From Aquabacterium olei (GTDB lineage Bacteria; Pseudomonadota; Gammaproteobacteria; Burkholderiales; Burkholderiaceae_C), in contig NZ_CP029210.1 of the NCBI RefSeq assembly GCF_003100395.1, forward strand, positions 1,550,001 to 1,614,000: DNA of 64,000 bases. The letters run 5' to 3'. The notes under the pieces are model-generated. The model searched no databases. It was not told where the DNA came from and was given only the letters and a program-made list of their open reading frames with translations. The position numbers were made by a program, and so were the translations under genes. Shown here in pieces: positions 8,545 through 16,298 of this stretch. Within the stretch, counting starts at the first letter, position 1, and each line of letters begins with the position of its first letter.

Positions 8545-9068
8545 AAACAGCCCTGTCTGTCGTGCTGGCCATTGCCGGGACGCTCGCCCTGGCTTGGCTG
8601 GCCGTCAACCGATACGGGGACGCACGGGAGCACCAGGGATACCTGGCCCGCGTCACCGAAGAAGCCCGCCAGGCCGTGCGCCTGGCCGAACAGCGCCGCG
8701 TCGAAGACGCCAAGCGCGCCCAACAGATGAAGGAATCCGAAGATGAAAACCAACGCCTTGCGGCTGCTGCTGACCGTGATCGCGCTGCCGCTGCTGCTGA
8801 ACTTGACAGCCTGCGGCTCGCCCTGCGTCGACGCCGGGAAGGGGCTGCAGCTGCCGGAGGTGCGGGAGGCGCAGCGCCCCAAGATCAGCCGGGAGCTGAT
8901 GCAGCCGGAGAAGGTGGATTACTCGCTGAATGCGGGGGAGAAGTTGCACGGCTGGCGGGTGAAGCTGACCGGCTCGCCGTGAAGGTCAACGGCCTGCAAG
9001 GCGGCATCACTGCTGCCTGCCAGGAATGCATCGACGCCGTGGAAACCATACCCGACAGACAGCATTGA
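8541..9068 (+). CDS. Rz-like i-spanin (inner membrane subunit)
   Basis: This 175-residue protein has one N-terminal membrane anchor (about residues 4-20) followed by a long charged, coiled-coil periplasmic stretch rich in Arg, Glu and Ala. That is the layout of Rz proteins, which with Rz1 disrupt the outer membrane in the last step of lysis. The Rz1 gene lies entirely inside it in the +1 frame. The reading frame extends about 85 bp past Rz1 and includes a Cys-containing C-terminus (TAACQECID). Confidence 0.8.
   Translation: MKTALSVVLAIAGTLALAWLAVNRYGDAREHQGYLARVTEEARQAVRLAEQRRVEDAKRAQQMKESEDENQRLAAAADRDRAAAAAELDSLRLALRRRREGAAAAGGAGGAAPQDQPGADAAGEGGLLAECGGEVARLAGEADRLAVKVNGLQGGITAACQECIDAVETIPDRQH
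8743..8982 (+). CDS. Rz1-like o-spanin lipoprotein, nested in Rz
   Basis: A 79-residue protein is encoded in the +1 frame within the Rz gene. It has a hydrophobic signal sequence ending in the lipobox LTAC at about residues 21-24, so Cys24 should be lipidated and the protein anchored in the outer membrane. A Pro-containing mature part follows, as in o-spanins. Full embedding of Rz1 within Rz is a known arrangement, as in phage lambda. Start ATG 8743 is preceded by GAAGGAATCCGA. Confidence 0.82.
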   Translation: MKTNALRLLLTVIALPLLLNLTACGSPCVDAGKGLQLPEVREAQRPKISRELMQPEKVDYSLNAGEKLHGWRVKLTGSP

Positions 9069-9140
9069 TTGCTCACGGTGTACGCTGGTTTTTTTCCAAA
9101 AGCTGGCGTAAGCTGTTGATTCTAAAGGCACGAAAACCAA

Positions 9141-9186
9141 ATTGTGATTCTGGTTGTCGTGGGTTCGAGTCCCATCAGCCACCCCA
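9141..9186 (+). other. Prophage attachment site (attR-type): duplicated 3' half of tRNA-His
   Basis: These 46 nt match the 3' half of a betaproteobacterial tRNA-His. They begin in the anticodon loop with the GTG anticodon (TTGTGAT), then the 3' anticodon strand, variable loop, T arm GTGGGTTCGAGTCCCAT and acceptor end CAGCCACC with encoded CCA at 9184-9186. The matching 5' half (D arm and 5' acceptor) is absent, and the 5' side of the anticodon stem no longer pairs properly. This is the usual scar when a phage integrates into a tRNA gene and restores the intact copy at the other end. Confidence 0.88.
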
Positions 9187-9196
9187 CCGAATAGTT

Positions 9197-9232
9197 CAAA
9201 GGCGACAAGCATTCAGGTGCTTGTCGCCTTTG
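9197..9232. terminator. Strong hairpin terminator of the original tRNA-His locus
   Basis: A perfect 15-bp stem (CAAAGGCGACAAGCA, its reverse complement at 9218-9232) encloses the 6-nt loop TTCAGG, 10 bp after the tRNA 3' end. It has a partial T tract on the plus side and an A-rich flank. It probably ends tRNA-His transcription and now also insulates the prophage from the convergent VOC gene. Confidence 0.8.
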
Positions 9233-9248
9233 TCGTTCTGGGGTTGCG

Positions 9249-9668
9249 TCAGAGGGCCTCCAGCCCGGGGTTGTAGACCACTTCCCACAGGTGGCCCTCG
9301 GGGTCCTGGAAGTAGCCAGCGTAGCCGCCATAGAAAGTGACCTGGGCCGGCTTGATGATTCTTGCCCCTGCGTCCTGCGCCTGGGCCATCACCGCGTCCA
9401 CCTCTTCAACCGAGTTCACGTTGTGCCCGAGGCTCATGGCCGTCGGTGCCGCTGCGGCCATGGGAAGTCCCGTGTCGCGGGCGAGACTGGCTCGCGGCCA
9501 CAAAGCGAGTCTGAGCCCACCCGCAAGGCGAAAGAAGGCGACGGCACCCTGCTCGAACTCCGCGCCGACGATGCCTTGGGTGCTCAGACCCAGCCCGTCG
9601 CGGTAGAAGGCGACGGCGCGGGGCAGGTCGTCGACGCCGAGGGTGATGACCGACACATGGGGCTTCAT
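9249..9668 (-). CDS. VOC/glyoxalase-fold protein
   Basis: The 139-residue protein has the two-module vicinal oxygen chelate pattern: an opening strand and helix with DDLPRAVAFYRDGLGL (about residues 13-28) and the closing GGYAGYFQDPEGHLWEVVYNP (about 113-133), with a metal-ligand-like Glu near the end. This superfamily includes glyoxalases, dioxygenases and resistance proteins, so the substrate cannot be named. The ATG at 9668 is chosen because the family motif starts a few residues later; the longer frame upstream is not family-like. Confidence 0.85.
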   Translation of the reverse strand: MKPHVSVITLGVDDLPRAVAFYRDGLGLSTQGIVGAEFEQGAVAFFRLAGGLRLALWPRASLARDTGLPMAAAAPTAMSLGHNVNSVEEVDAVMAQAQDAGARIIKPAQVTFYGGYAGYFQDPEGHLWEVVYNPGLEAL

Positions 9669-9804
9669 GGCGCAAGGGCGAGCGTGGCGCTCAGCCGGTC
9701 CAGGGCGTGGGCGGGCTCGATGAGGGCGTTCATTCCCACGGCGACAAACGCTGCGGAGGGCGGCGCCTGGAGAAGGCTTGTGGTCTTGAACATCGTCGTG
9801 GAGG

Positions 9805-9882
9805 CAGGCGGTGGAGTTTGGTGTGCGCAAGGTGCGGGTGAACGCGATTCTGCCCGGCGGCGTGTCGATCAACAGGTCTGAG
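9805..9882 (+). pseudogene. Remnant of a short-chain dehydrogenase/reductase gene
   Basis: In plus frame from 9805 the translation QAVEFGVRKVRVNAILPGGV (then SINRSE) closely resembles the conserved SDR segment after the catalytic YxxxK, which has an A-x-E-(F/Y)-G pattern followed by RVNAI-x-PG-x-V. No start, Rossmann motif or catalytic Tyr is present nearby: an in-frame stop lies about 20 bp upstream, and the frame closes within the convergent ctaG gene. It is a decayed fragment, possibly left by a deletion between the VOC gene and ctaG. Confidence 0.6.
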
Positions 9883-10717
9883 GAGGTGGCTGCCTCGCGA
9901 CGGGCGGTTTCAACCAGCGGCTGACCAGCCAACCCGCCGCCGCCACATAGACCGCGCCGCCGGGTGCCCACATCAGCAGCCCGGCCAGCTGCTGGTCGTC
10001 AAGCGTCCGGGATTCAGGGAAGTACAGGGGGCGCGGCGCGAAGACGAGCACCGCACCCAGAAAGCCGGTGTGCATGAGGGTGAGCCACAGCGACAGCATG
10101 GCGGCGGCCCTCACAGGGGGCGGGGCGCGCAGCACCGCCCACCAGAAGCCCCAGGCGCTCAAGAGGAAGCAGGCGTGCTCGATCGCATGCAAGGCCTCAT
10201 GCTGCAGAGCCGCCATGTAGGGCCGCGGCATGTGCCACACCCACAGTGCCGCCCCGTGCGCCAGCGCCCAGCCCAGCGGATACCGCAAGCTGCCCAGCAC
10301 TGGCCGTGTCCACGGGTCAAGTCGCGGGCCCAGGGCGGCGCGCCATTGCACCAGCGGCCGGGCCACCACCATCCACGGTGCCACCACCGCAATCAGGAGC
10401 ATGTGCTGCAGCATGTGCATGGCGGTGCTGTGGGCTGCGGCCTCGTCAACGGGACCGAACAGCGCCAATCCGCAGACCAGCATGCCGCTGTGGAAGGCCG
10501 CGCGGCTGCGGCGGTCTGGCCGCACGCGCAGGGCTCCGAGCAGGTACAGCCACCAGGCGGTGAGGTAGAGCACCCAGCTGAGCCACACGGGCCACACCTG
10601 CTGGCCGGCCAGGCCGACCGGTGTGTGGGCCTGGGCTCCGCTCATGCCCAGCAGCACCGAGGCGGTCAGTGACCCGCGCAGGAACAACCTGCATCGGAGG
10701 CAGCCTGTGTCGGGCAT
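9869..10717 (-). CDS. ctaG: CtaG-like cytochrome c oxidase assembly protein (caa3_CtaG family)
   Basis: This 282-residue polytopic membrane protein has about seven hydrophobic segments and the family features AMHMLQHMLLIAVVAP (about residues 100-115) and WHMPRPYMAALQHEALHAIEHACF, with clustered His residues that may handle copper. It is the caa3-type CtaG found next to oxidase genes, not the Cox11-type CtaG. The ATG at 10717 shares its A with the TGA of the upstream gene (TGATG), a common coupling signal; another ATG is at 10726. It is the last gene of the oxidase operon. Confidence 0.85.
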   Translation of the reverse strand: MPDTGCLRCRLFLRGSLTASVLLGMSGAQAHTPVGLAGQQVWPVWLSWVLYLTAWWLYLLGALRVRPDRRSRAAFHSGMLVCGLALFGPVDEAAAHSTAMHMLQHMLLIAVVAPWMVVARPLVQWRAALGPRLDPWTRPVLGSLRYPLGWALAHGAALWVWHMPRPYMAALQHEALHAIEHACFLLSAWGFWWAVLRAPPPVRAAAMLSLWLTLMHTGFLGAVLVFAPRPLYFPESRTLDDQQLAGLLMWAPGGAVYVAAAGWLVSRWLKPPVARQPPPQTC

Positions 10718-11067
10718 CACAGGCATGGTGGCAGGCGCCACAACGGCAGCGCGACAAACAACGTGGAGAACGCGGCCGTGCCATGCAACACGGCCGCGGT
10801 CAACGCGATGAAGCGCCCCGTAGCCGGCAGCGCGGCCTGCCGGCTCGCGCGCAGACACCGCCACATCATCCACACCATCACCGCCGCGAACCCGACGCCG
10901 ATCATGAGCAGGGCGGTGTTGACGGCGGTGGGATGAACGGCAGCGTGCGGCGCGGGTGACACACAGCTGAGCGCCTGGACGGTGTAGATGAGCACGAACC
11001 ACACAGTCCACAGCAGCAGACCCCAGACCAGTTGCAAGGGGTGCGTCGCGTGCAGCAGCCGGCTCAT
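10717..11067 (-). CDS. Small membrane protein of the caa3-oxidase operon
   Basis: The 116-residue protein has three predicted membrane spans (about residues 10-32, 48-72 and 86-106) and is rich in Trp, Val and Leu. Its start overlaps the end of the fused subunit I+III gene (ATGA) and its stop overlaps ctaG (TGATG). It is therefore locked into the operon and probably takes part in oxidase assembly or stability. I do not recognise the family and assign no specific role. Confidence 0.75.
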   Translation of the reverse strand: MSRLLHATHPLQLVWGLLLWTVWFVLIYTVQALSCVSPAPHAAVHPTAVNTALLMIGVGFAAVMVWMMWRCLRASRQAALPATGRFIALTAAVLHGTAAFSTLFVALPLWRLPPCL

Positions 11068-13619
11068 GGCGCGCTCCACAGGGCGGGCACCCCGAACACC
11101 ACGCCCGCGGTAACCCACAGGGTCGCCGCGGCGAAGCCCCACCACTGGGTCACCACGAGCGGCTCGTAGGGGGCGTGCGGGCCGACGTAGCGGTGGCCCA
11201 CACGCCAGGCCTGCAGCAGGCTGGCGACCGAGCCGATCAGGCCATGCAGCAGCTGGAAGGCGAACAGCGTGCAGACGATGGCGTCGTGCGCGTGCTGTTG
11301 CGGCGCGAGCGGCACCACGCGGAGCAGGACGGCCAGGCAGGCCACAGACAGCAGGCCCAGCAGGCCGGCGCCCAGCGTCTGCGGCACGAGCCCCGCATCG
11401 TGCCCGCGCTGGAGTCGCTGACTGGCTCGTCGCATGAGTGCCAGCCCGACCGCGGCCGTGGTCAGCGCCGTCCCGCCCAGAGCCAGGCCGGTCGGTGTCA
11501 GCCGGGCCAGCAGCGGAGTCGGCAGGGGCGCACTGGCTGCGGCGGGCGACACCGTCCAGAGGTACAGCCACCCGAACAGCAGCGACGCATAGAGGGCGCC
11601 ATCGGCCAGCAGCGTCATCCCCATGCCCCAGAGGCCCGGCCCGTCGGCGGTGCGCGAGTGCAGCAGAAGGCCTTCCGGCAAGCCGTGGGTTTCGGCCGCG
11701 GCCCCCGGGTGGGCGCCATTCACCCATGACCAACGCAATGCCACACCGGCCGCCGCCCCCGCACCCAGGGCCGCCACCCCATACGCCTTCGCAAGCAGGG
11801 CCACGCACACCCAACCCAGGGCCAGCCCCAGCAGCAGCGGCAGAAAGCTGTTGCCGGGCAGATGGATCACCTCACGCGGGGTGCCCTGAGTCGGGTCGCT
11901 GCCCATGGTTTCGCGCCGGCCGTGGTTTGCGCGGGGCAGGGCCAGCTGCCCCTCGCGCATGCGCTCTGGCAGGTCCGGTTCGTCCCACAGGGGATGGCGG
12001 CTGGTGACCGTGGGCAGGCTGGCGAAGTTGTAGGCGCGGGGAGGCATGTCGCAGGCCCATTCCAGCGTGTCGGCCTGCCAGGGATTGGGGCTGGCGCGCC
12101 GGCCGTGTCGCACCGACAGGAACAGGTCCATGAAGACCATGGCCACGCCGAAGGCCATGACGAAGCTGAAGACGGAGGACACGAGGTTCGGTAGGTCCCA
12201 ACCCAGCCCGGCTTCGTAGGTGTAGACCCGGCGCGGCATGCCGAGCAGGCCGGTCCAGTGCATGATGAGGAAGGTGCCGTTGAACCCGATGAAGGTGACC
12301 CAGAACGCCCAGCGTGCGAGGCGCTCTGACGGCATGCGGCCGCTGAACAGGGGCAGCCAGTGGTACAGCCCAGCCACGAGCGGAAACAGCATGCCGCCCA
12401 CGAGCACGTAGTGCATGTGGGCGACGACGAAGTGGGTGTCGTGCACCTGCCAGTCGAACGGCACGAGGGCGAGCATGACGCCCGTCAGCCCGCCGGCCAC
12501 GAAGATCAGCAGGAAGCCGGTGAGCCACAGCATGGGCACCGTGCGCTGGGGGCGCCCGGCCCACAGGGTGGCCAGCCAGGCAAAGACCTGGATGCCGGTG
12601 GGCACCGCCACCAGCATGCTGGCCGCCGAGAAGAAGGCCTGCGCCAGATGCGGCAGGCCGATGGTGAACATGTGGTGCACCCACAGGCCGAAGCTGATGA
12701 AGCCCGTGGTGATGACGGCAATGACCGACCAGGTGTAGCCGACCAGCGGATGGCGCACGTGTGCCGGCAGGATGGTGGAGACGATGCCCGCCGCGGGCAG
12801 GAAGATGATGTAGACCTCGGGGTGGCCGAACAGCCAGAAGAGGTGCTGCCACAGGATCGGGTCACCGCCGCGTGCGACATCGAAAAAAGCCCAGCCGGCC
12901 GAGCGTTCGAGCTCCAGCAGGATGCTGCCCAGGATGAGCGGTGGGAAGCCGGCGATGATCATCAGCGAGGTCACGAGCATGTACCACGCGAAGATGGGCA
13001 TGCGGGGCAGCGTCATGCCGCGCGCGCGGGTGCGCAGGATGGACACCACCATCTCGATGGCCGAGGCCATGGTGGCGATCTCGACAAAGGTGATGCCCAG
13101 CAGCCAGAAGTCGGCGTTGGGCCCCGGGCTGTAGGGGCGGCTGCTGAGCGGCACGTACATGAACCAGCCGGTGTCCGGGGCCACCGCCCACACGAGGCTG
13201 GAGAGCAGGATCACGCCGCCGAACAGGTAGGACCAGTAGCCGAGCGCGCTGAGCCGCGGGAAGACCAGGTCGCGCGCCCCCAGCATCTTGGGCATCAGGT
13301 AGGAAGCCAGGCCCTGCAGCACCGGCACGGCAAACAGGAACATCATGACGCTGCCGTGCATGGTGAAGGCCTGGTTGTAGGCGCTGGCGTCCATCACCGT
13401 GGCGCCCGGGCGCGCGAGTTGCGCTCGCACCAGCATGGCCAGCAGTCCACCGACCACAAAGAACACCGCCCCCGTTCCCATGAAGCGCAGCCCGATGCTG
13501 CTATGGTTGACGACGGACGCCGTGCGCCAGCCCGTCGGGTTGCCCCAGACGGCTTCCATCTCGGCATGCAGGACCTCGGGGTCGCGGCCGGGCCCACTGT
13601 CGGCCGACTCGGGGCTCAT
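11064..13619 (-). CDS. Cytochrome c oxidase subunit I+III fusion (caa3-type)
   Basis: The 851-residue protein joins the catalytic subunit I (about residues 1-560) to a subunit III domain (about 610-851). Subunit I motifs are all present: haem a ligand region YNQAFTMHGSVMMF (about 78-91), GHPEVYIIFLP (about 264-274) with the CuB His, the channel Glu and the cross-linked Tyr of A1-type oxidases, the WVHHMF His pair, and HDTHFVVAHMHYVL (about 390-403) for haem a3 and a. Subunit III shows HLHG-like and seven-span features. It reduces oxygen to water and pumps protons in the inner membrane. The start overlaps the subunit II stop (ATGA). Confidence 0.95.
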   Translation of the reverse strand: MSPESADSGPGRDPEVLHAEMEAVWGNPTGWRTASVVNHSSIGLRFMGTGAVFFVVGGLLAMLVRAQLARPGATVMDASAYNQAFTMHGSVMMFLFAVPVLQGLASYLMPKMLGARDLVFPRLSALGYWSYLFGGVILLSSLVWAVAPDTGWFMYVPLSSRPYSPGPNADFWLLGITFVEIATMASAIEMVVSILRTRARGMTLPRMPIFAWYMLVTSLMIIAGFPPLILGSILLELERSAGWAFFDVARGGDPILWQHLFWLFGHPEVYIIFLPAAGIVSTILPAHVRHPLVGYTWSVIAVITTGFISFGLWVHHMFTIGLPHLAQAFFSAASMLVAVPTGIQVFAWLATLWAGRPQRTVPMLWLTGFLLIFVAGGLTGVMLALVPFDWQVHDTHFVVAHMHYVLVGGMLFPLVAGLYHWLPLFSGRMPSERLARWAFWVTFIGFNGTFLIMHWTGLLGMPRRVYTYEAGLGWDLPNLVSSVFSFVMAFGVAMVFMDLFLSVRHGRRASPNPWQADTLEWACDMPPRAYNFASLPTVTSRHPLWDEPDLPERMREGQLALPRANHGRRETMGSDPTQGTPREVIHLPGNSFLPLLLGLALGWVCVALLAKAYGVAALGAGAAAGVALRWSWVNGAHPGAAAETHGLPEGLLLHSRTADGPGLWGMGMTLLADGALYASLLFGWLYLWTVSPAAASAPLPTPLLARLTPTGLALGGTALTTAAVGLALMRRASQRLQRGHDAGLVPQTLGAGLLGLLSVACLAVLLRVVPLAPQQHAHDAIVCTLFAFQLLHGLIGSVASLLQAWRVGHRYVGPHAPYEPLVVTQWWGFAAATLWVTAGVVFGVPALWSAP

Positions 13620-14368
13620 GGCGCAGGCTCCTTCATCCAGCGGGCAAAGTCCGCGGGGGGCATCACGATGACGTTCAGCACCATGTGCGCATGGCCGGTG
13701 CCGCAGAACTCGGCGCACTGCCCGCGGTGCACGCCCGGGGTGTCTGCTTGCAGGCGCAGCGCGTTCACGCGGCCCGGGATGGCGTCGACCTTGCCTTGCA
13801 GGCGTGGCACCCAGAAGCTGTGGATCACGTCGTCGGCGTGCACGCGGACGTCCACCGGCACACCGGCCGGCATGCGCAATTCGTTGACCAGCGGGGTGGT
13901 GCGGCCGGCATAGTGCACCAGCCATGTCCACCGCCTGGCGTGCACGTCGACCGTGATGCGCGGTGCGCCGGCGGGCAGGGGCAGGGCCTGGATGCCATGG
14001 CCGGCGGGCATGCCGAATGCCAGCAGGACCACGATGCTGAAGGTGGGCCAGAGCACGCCGCCGACCAGCAGCCACCGCGAGGCCCAGGCGGGCCGGGTTG
14101 TGTCAGCCGGGGGCGCGTGGCGACGATGCAGGCCGCGCCACCACAAGGCCGCCACCACCACGAGCGCGAGGGTGCCGTAAGCCAGCATGCCCCACCAGAG
14201 CGCGGCGATCGTGCGGGCCGCAGGGCCGGCGGGGTCGAGGATGGACTGCGGCCCGGCACAGGCGCTCAAGCCGGCCAGCGGCATCGTGGCCAGAATCAGG
14301 ACTAGCGGAGACGCCCGATGGCAGCACGCAGACGCAGAACGACGGTGATCGACCCGATCCACAGCCAT
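13616..14368 (-). CDS. Cytochrome c oxidase subunit II, likely lipoprotein, no cytochrome c domain
   Basis: The protein carries the CuA site CAEFCGTGHAHM in its last 40 residues and an upstream His in DDVIHSFWVPRL, plus two membrane helices in the N-terminal half. It ends soon after CuA, so it lacks the fused cytochrome c of classic caa3 subunit II. The start is uncertain. The ATG at 14284 would leave only MPLAGLSAC before the lipobox Cys, too short for a signal. The in-frame ATG at 14368 adds a signal with an Arg pair but overlaps the divergent DUF2231 gene by 51 bp. First gene of the operon with coxI+III, the small gene and ctaG. Confidence 0.85.
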   Translation of the reverse strand: MAVDRVDHRRSASACCHRASPLVLILATMPLAGLSACAGPQSILDPAGPAARTIAALWWGMLAYGTLALVVVAALWWRGLHRRHAPPADTTRPAWASRWLLVGGVLWPTFSIVVLLAFGMPAGHGIQALPLPAGAPRITVDVHARRWTWLVHYAGRTTPLVNELRMPAGVPVDVRVHADDVIHSFWVPRLQGKVDAIPGRVNALRLQADTPGVHRGQCAEFCGTGHAHMVLNVIVMPPADFARWMKEPAP

Positions 14369-14800
14369 GTACGGCTGGCGGGGCACCCGCTGCATCCCAT
14401 GGTGGTGCACTTTCCGGTGGCGATGCTGCTGGCCGTTCTGGGGGCCGACGCCGCGCATTGGTGGACGGCCGATGTGTTCTGGCAGCGCGCCGCCCTGTGG
14501 CTCGCCGGGGTGGGGGCCTGGGGCGGCTGGTTTGCGGCGGTGGTGGGCACGGCCGACTGGGTGCTGGTGCGGCGCATCCGGGGCATGCTGGTCGCGGCGT
14601 GCCACGGCGTGGCGGCGGTGATGATGCTGTCCGTGGCAACGCTGAGCTGGTTCTGGCGGCTGCAGGTCGCCCCTTCCGGCGAGCCGGTGTGGATGACCGT
14701 GGCACTCAGTGCGTTGGCGGCGTTTCTGGTCGGCTTGGCGAGCCTGCTGGGCGGCCGGCTGGTTTACGAGCAGGCGGTGGGCGTGGTGACGGCGAGGTAG
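14318..14800 (+). CDS. DUF2231 membrane protein
   Basis: This 160-residue protein has four hydrophobic spans and the DUF2231 opening, RLAGHPLHPMVVHFPVAML (about residues 19-37), with its conserved histidines. Family members often sit next to cytochrome or oxidase genes, and here it is divergent from, and overlaps, subunit II of the oxidase. The function is unknown; the conserved His residues suggest haem or metal contact, but that is a guess. The ATG at 14318 gives the full conserved domain after a basic N-terminus. Confidence 0.8.
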   Translation: MAARRRRTTVIDPIHSHVRLAGHPLHPMVVHFPVAMLLAVLGADAAHWWTADVFWQRAALWLAGVGAWGGWFAAVVGTADWVLVRRIRGMLVAACHGVAAVMMLSVATLSWFWRLQVAPSGEPVWMTVALSALAAFLVGLASLLGGRLVYEQAVGVVTAR

Positions 14801-14833
14801 CGTGGCGCAGCGACGCTCCCTCATCGCACGGCC

Positions 14834-15235
14834 TTACGCAGGTTTGGCCAGCACGAGCCACAGCGTGCCGACCATGGCTGAGGCGGTGGCGGCAGACAGG
14901 CCGAGATGCGGCGATGAGGGCAGGGGCTCGCCGTGCTCTTCGCGGTGCAGGGCCCACCCGGCAAGCAGGTGACACGTGGCGAGCAACGTGACCGCAAACA
15001 GCTTCGCGGCCAGCCAGGTCGGCGTGCCATCCACCAGGGCGAAGAGGCCCGTGCCCGTGGCAATGGCCACCAGCGCAGCGGGCGTGGCCATGAGCAGGAA
15101 CAGGGTCCGCTGTGGTGCGGCCGCTTCCTGCGTGTCCGGGGGGCCACCCGGGCGGCCGAGCGCGGCGACGACGCCCAAGAGCGCGCCGCACCAGCACACC
15201 AGCGCGGCAAGGTGCATTGTTTTCAACCAGAGCAT
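14834..15235 (-). CDS. Small four-helix membrane protein (CopD/HemJ-like)
   Basis: The 133-residue protein begins LWLKTMHLAALVCWCGALL, a helix with His and Cys that resembles the first helix of CopD/HemJ-type proteins. Three more membrane helices follow. Such small proteins near oxidase clusters may bind haem or copper, but the sequence does not establish this. It is convergent with the DUF2231 gene (33 bp apart). The start ATG at 15235 is the only good option in frame. Confidence 0.6.
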   Translation of the reverse strand: MLWLKTMHLAALVCWCGALLGVVAALGRPGGPPDTQEAAAPQRTLFLLMATPAALVAIATGTGLFALVDGTPTWLAAKLFAVTLLATCHLLAGWALHREEHGEPLPSSPHLGLSAATASAMVGTLWLVLAKPA

Positions 15236-15345
15236 GGCCCGCCGGGCGGCAAACCGTGTGCCCGCGGGCTAGGGAAAGGCCGGTGTCCGCAGGCATGCAG
15301 AATGCGCAACATGGTCCTGTGTCCTTTGACGCACGGAGGTGAATC

Positions 15346-15597
15346 ATGGGAAGCGCATGCGAACAGCTCAACCCGAGCCAGGTGGATGAGACCGTGGACG
15401 TGAGTGGTTGCAGCTATCTCGTGACGGCCAAGCGCCACAGCGACTCGGGAACGTGGTCGGTGTCGGTGGAGGCGGTCGCGATCGATGGCGATCCGCCCGA
15501 GACCGCATGGGACGGCGAGATTCCGGTGGGCGCCGGGTTTGGCTCGCCGCTCTCGGCGCTGGCTGCCGGGAAGTCATGGCTGGCCGCGCACCCATGA
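15346..15597 (+). CDS. Small conserved-looking hypothetical protein
   Basis: The 83-residue soluble protein starts with an ATG preceded by GGAGGTG at ideal spacing, which is the main support. It is acidic and has a beta-strand-like central part (TWSVSVEAVAIDGDPP). No signal peptide, membrane span or known motif is seen. The frame has the usual G/C-rich third positions of the region. Function unknown. Confidence 0.6.
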   Translation: MGSACEQLNPSQVDETVDVSGCSYLVTAKRHSDSGTWSVSVEAVAIDGDPPETAWDGEIPVGAGFGSPLSALAAGKSWLAAHP

Positions 15598-15818
15598 CAA
15601 GCGCGCGCTACGCGCAAGGCTGACGGGCATCGGTACAAAACACCACACCGGGTTGCAAGCGATGAGCTTGCTTACATTGCCCTGCAATCCGTCGCATTGT
15701 GAAACGGGATGGGTGAGGATTGGTCACCGGACATGGAACGTGCGATCACAAGCCCGGACAGGAGGGCAGGCACGCTGGTTGCCGTGCATGCTGCGTCGTG
15801 GTGCACAAGGAGCGGGAG

Positions 15819-16286
15819 ATGCGGCTTGCGTGTTGGGCTCTTGCGTTCGGAGTCGGTGTCTGGGCCACTCCGGCGGGAGCGCAGGTTCCTGAGGGCGGAC
15901 GGGTGGCGGCCAAGGCCGGCCAGTTCGTCTGGTACGGCGTGCCGGGCAAGTGGCGCAGCGCCTCGGTGGCGGCCACGGGTACCTACGTATGCGATGCGGC
16001 CACCCTGGGCGGCGATCCGGCGCCAGGCGAGGCCAAGCAGTGCCACGTCAGCGAAGTCGGCTCGGCGTTCAATTGCATTCCGTCCCAGTTCGGCGGCACG
16101 GGCACGGGCTTCGTGAAGTCAGTGAGCCTGATGCCGCTGGAGATGTGGGCGGCGTGGAAGTGTGGCGACAAGCCGCAGTACCTCGTGTGTGCCGGTTCGG
16201 GGTGCCTGGGTGATTTCATCAGTGGCCCGCCCGACCAGGCGGCCACTGCGGCCGTGATGGCCAAGGCGCGCGCGGCCCTCAAGTGA
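15819..16286 (+). CDS. Secreted Cys-containing hypothetical protein
   Basis: From the ATG at 15819, preceded by GGGAG, the 155-residue product has a clear Sec signal (MRLACWALAFGVGVWATPAGAQ, split after AGAQ or nearby). The mature part of about 130 residues contains six Cys residues in a spaced pattern (about positions 58, 76, 86, 119, 128, 133), which suggests periplasmic disulphides. No enzyme motif is recognised. It stands alone, with a 222-bp upstream gap that shows no obvious feature, and converges with the deaminase gene. Confidence 0.65.
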   Translation: MRLACWALAFGVGVWATPAGAQVPEGGRVAAKAGQFVWYGVPGKWRSASVAATGTYVCDAATLGGDPAPGEAKQCHVSEVGSAFNCIPSQFGGTGTGFVKSVSLMPLEMWAAWKCGDKPQYLVCAGSGCLGDFISGPPDQAATAAVMAKARAALK

Positions 16287-16298
16287 GCGAGCGGGCCG

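Larger units (their letters stand above)
1..9186. mobile_element. Right end of a contractile-tailed (Mu/P2-type) prophage
   Basis: Thirteen same-strand genes run from tail and baseplate functions through tail fibre to lysis genes, in the order usual for Mu-like and P2-like myophages (gp44, gp45, gp46, gp47/J, gp48, fibre, holin, endolysin, Rz/Rz1). The block ends at a 46-nt copy of the 3' half of tRNA-His, and ordinary host genes begin beyond it. The left end lies outside the window: no integrase, repressor, terminase or capsid gene is visible. One baseplate gene carries an apparent frameshift, so functionality is uncertain. The right boundary is inferred from the tRNA fragment. Confidence 0.9.

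Noticed and set aside
9141..9186. A complete functional tRNA-His gene
   Set aside because: The 5' acceptor strand and D arm are absent, and the 5' anticodon stem does not pair, so only the 3' half is present.
9666..9794. Minus-strand 42-codon ORF upstream of the VOC gene
   Set aside because: Short, no recognisable domain or good ribosome binding site; it may be another remnant but cannot be supported.
12360..13913. Long plus-strand ORF of 517 codons
   Set aside because: It lies exactly antisense to oxidase subunits I and II, has low-complexity His/Gln/Gly-rich translation and no family features. It is a shadow of G/C-rich third positions.
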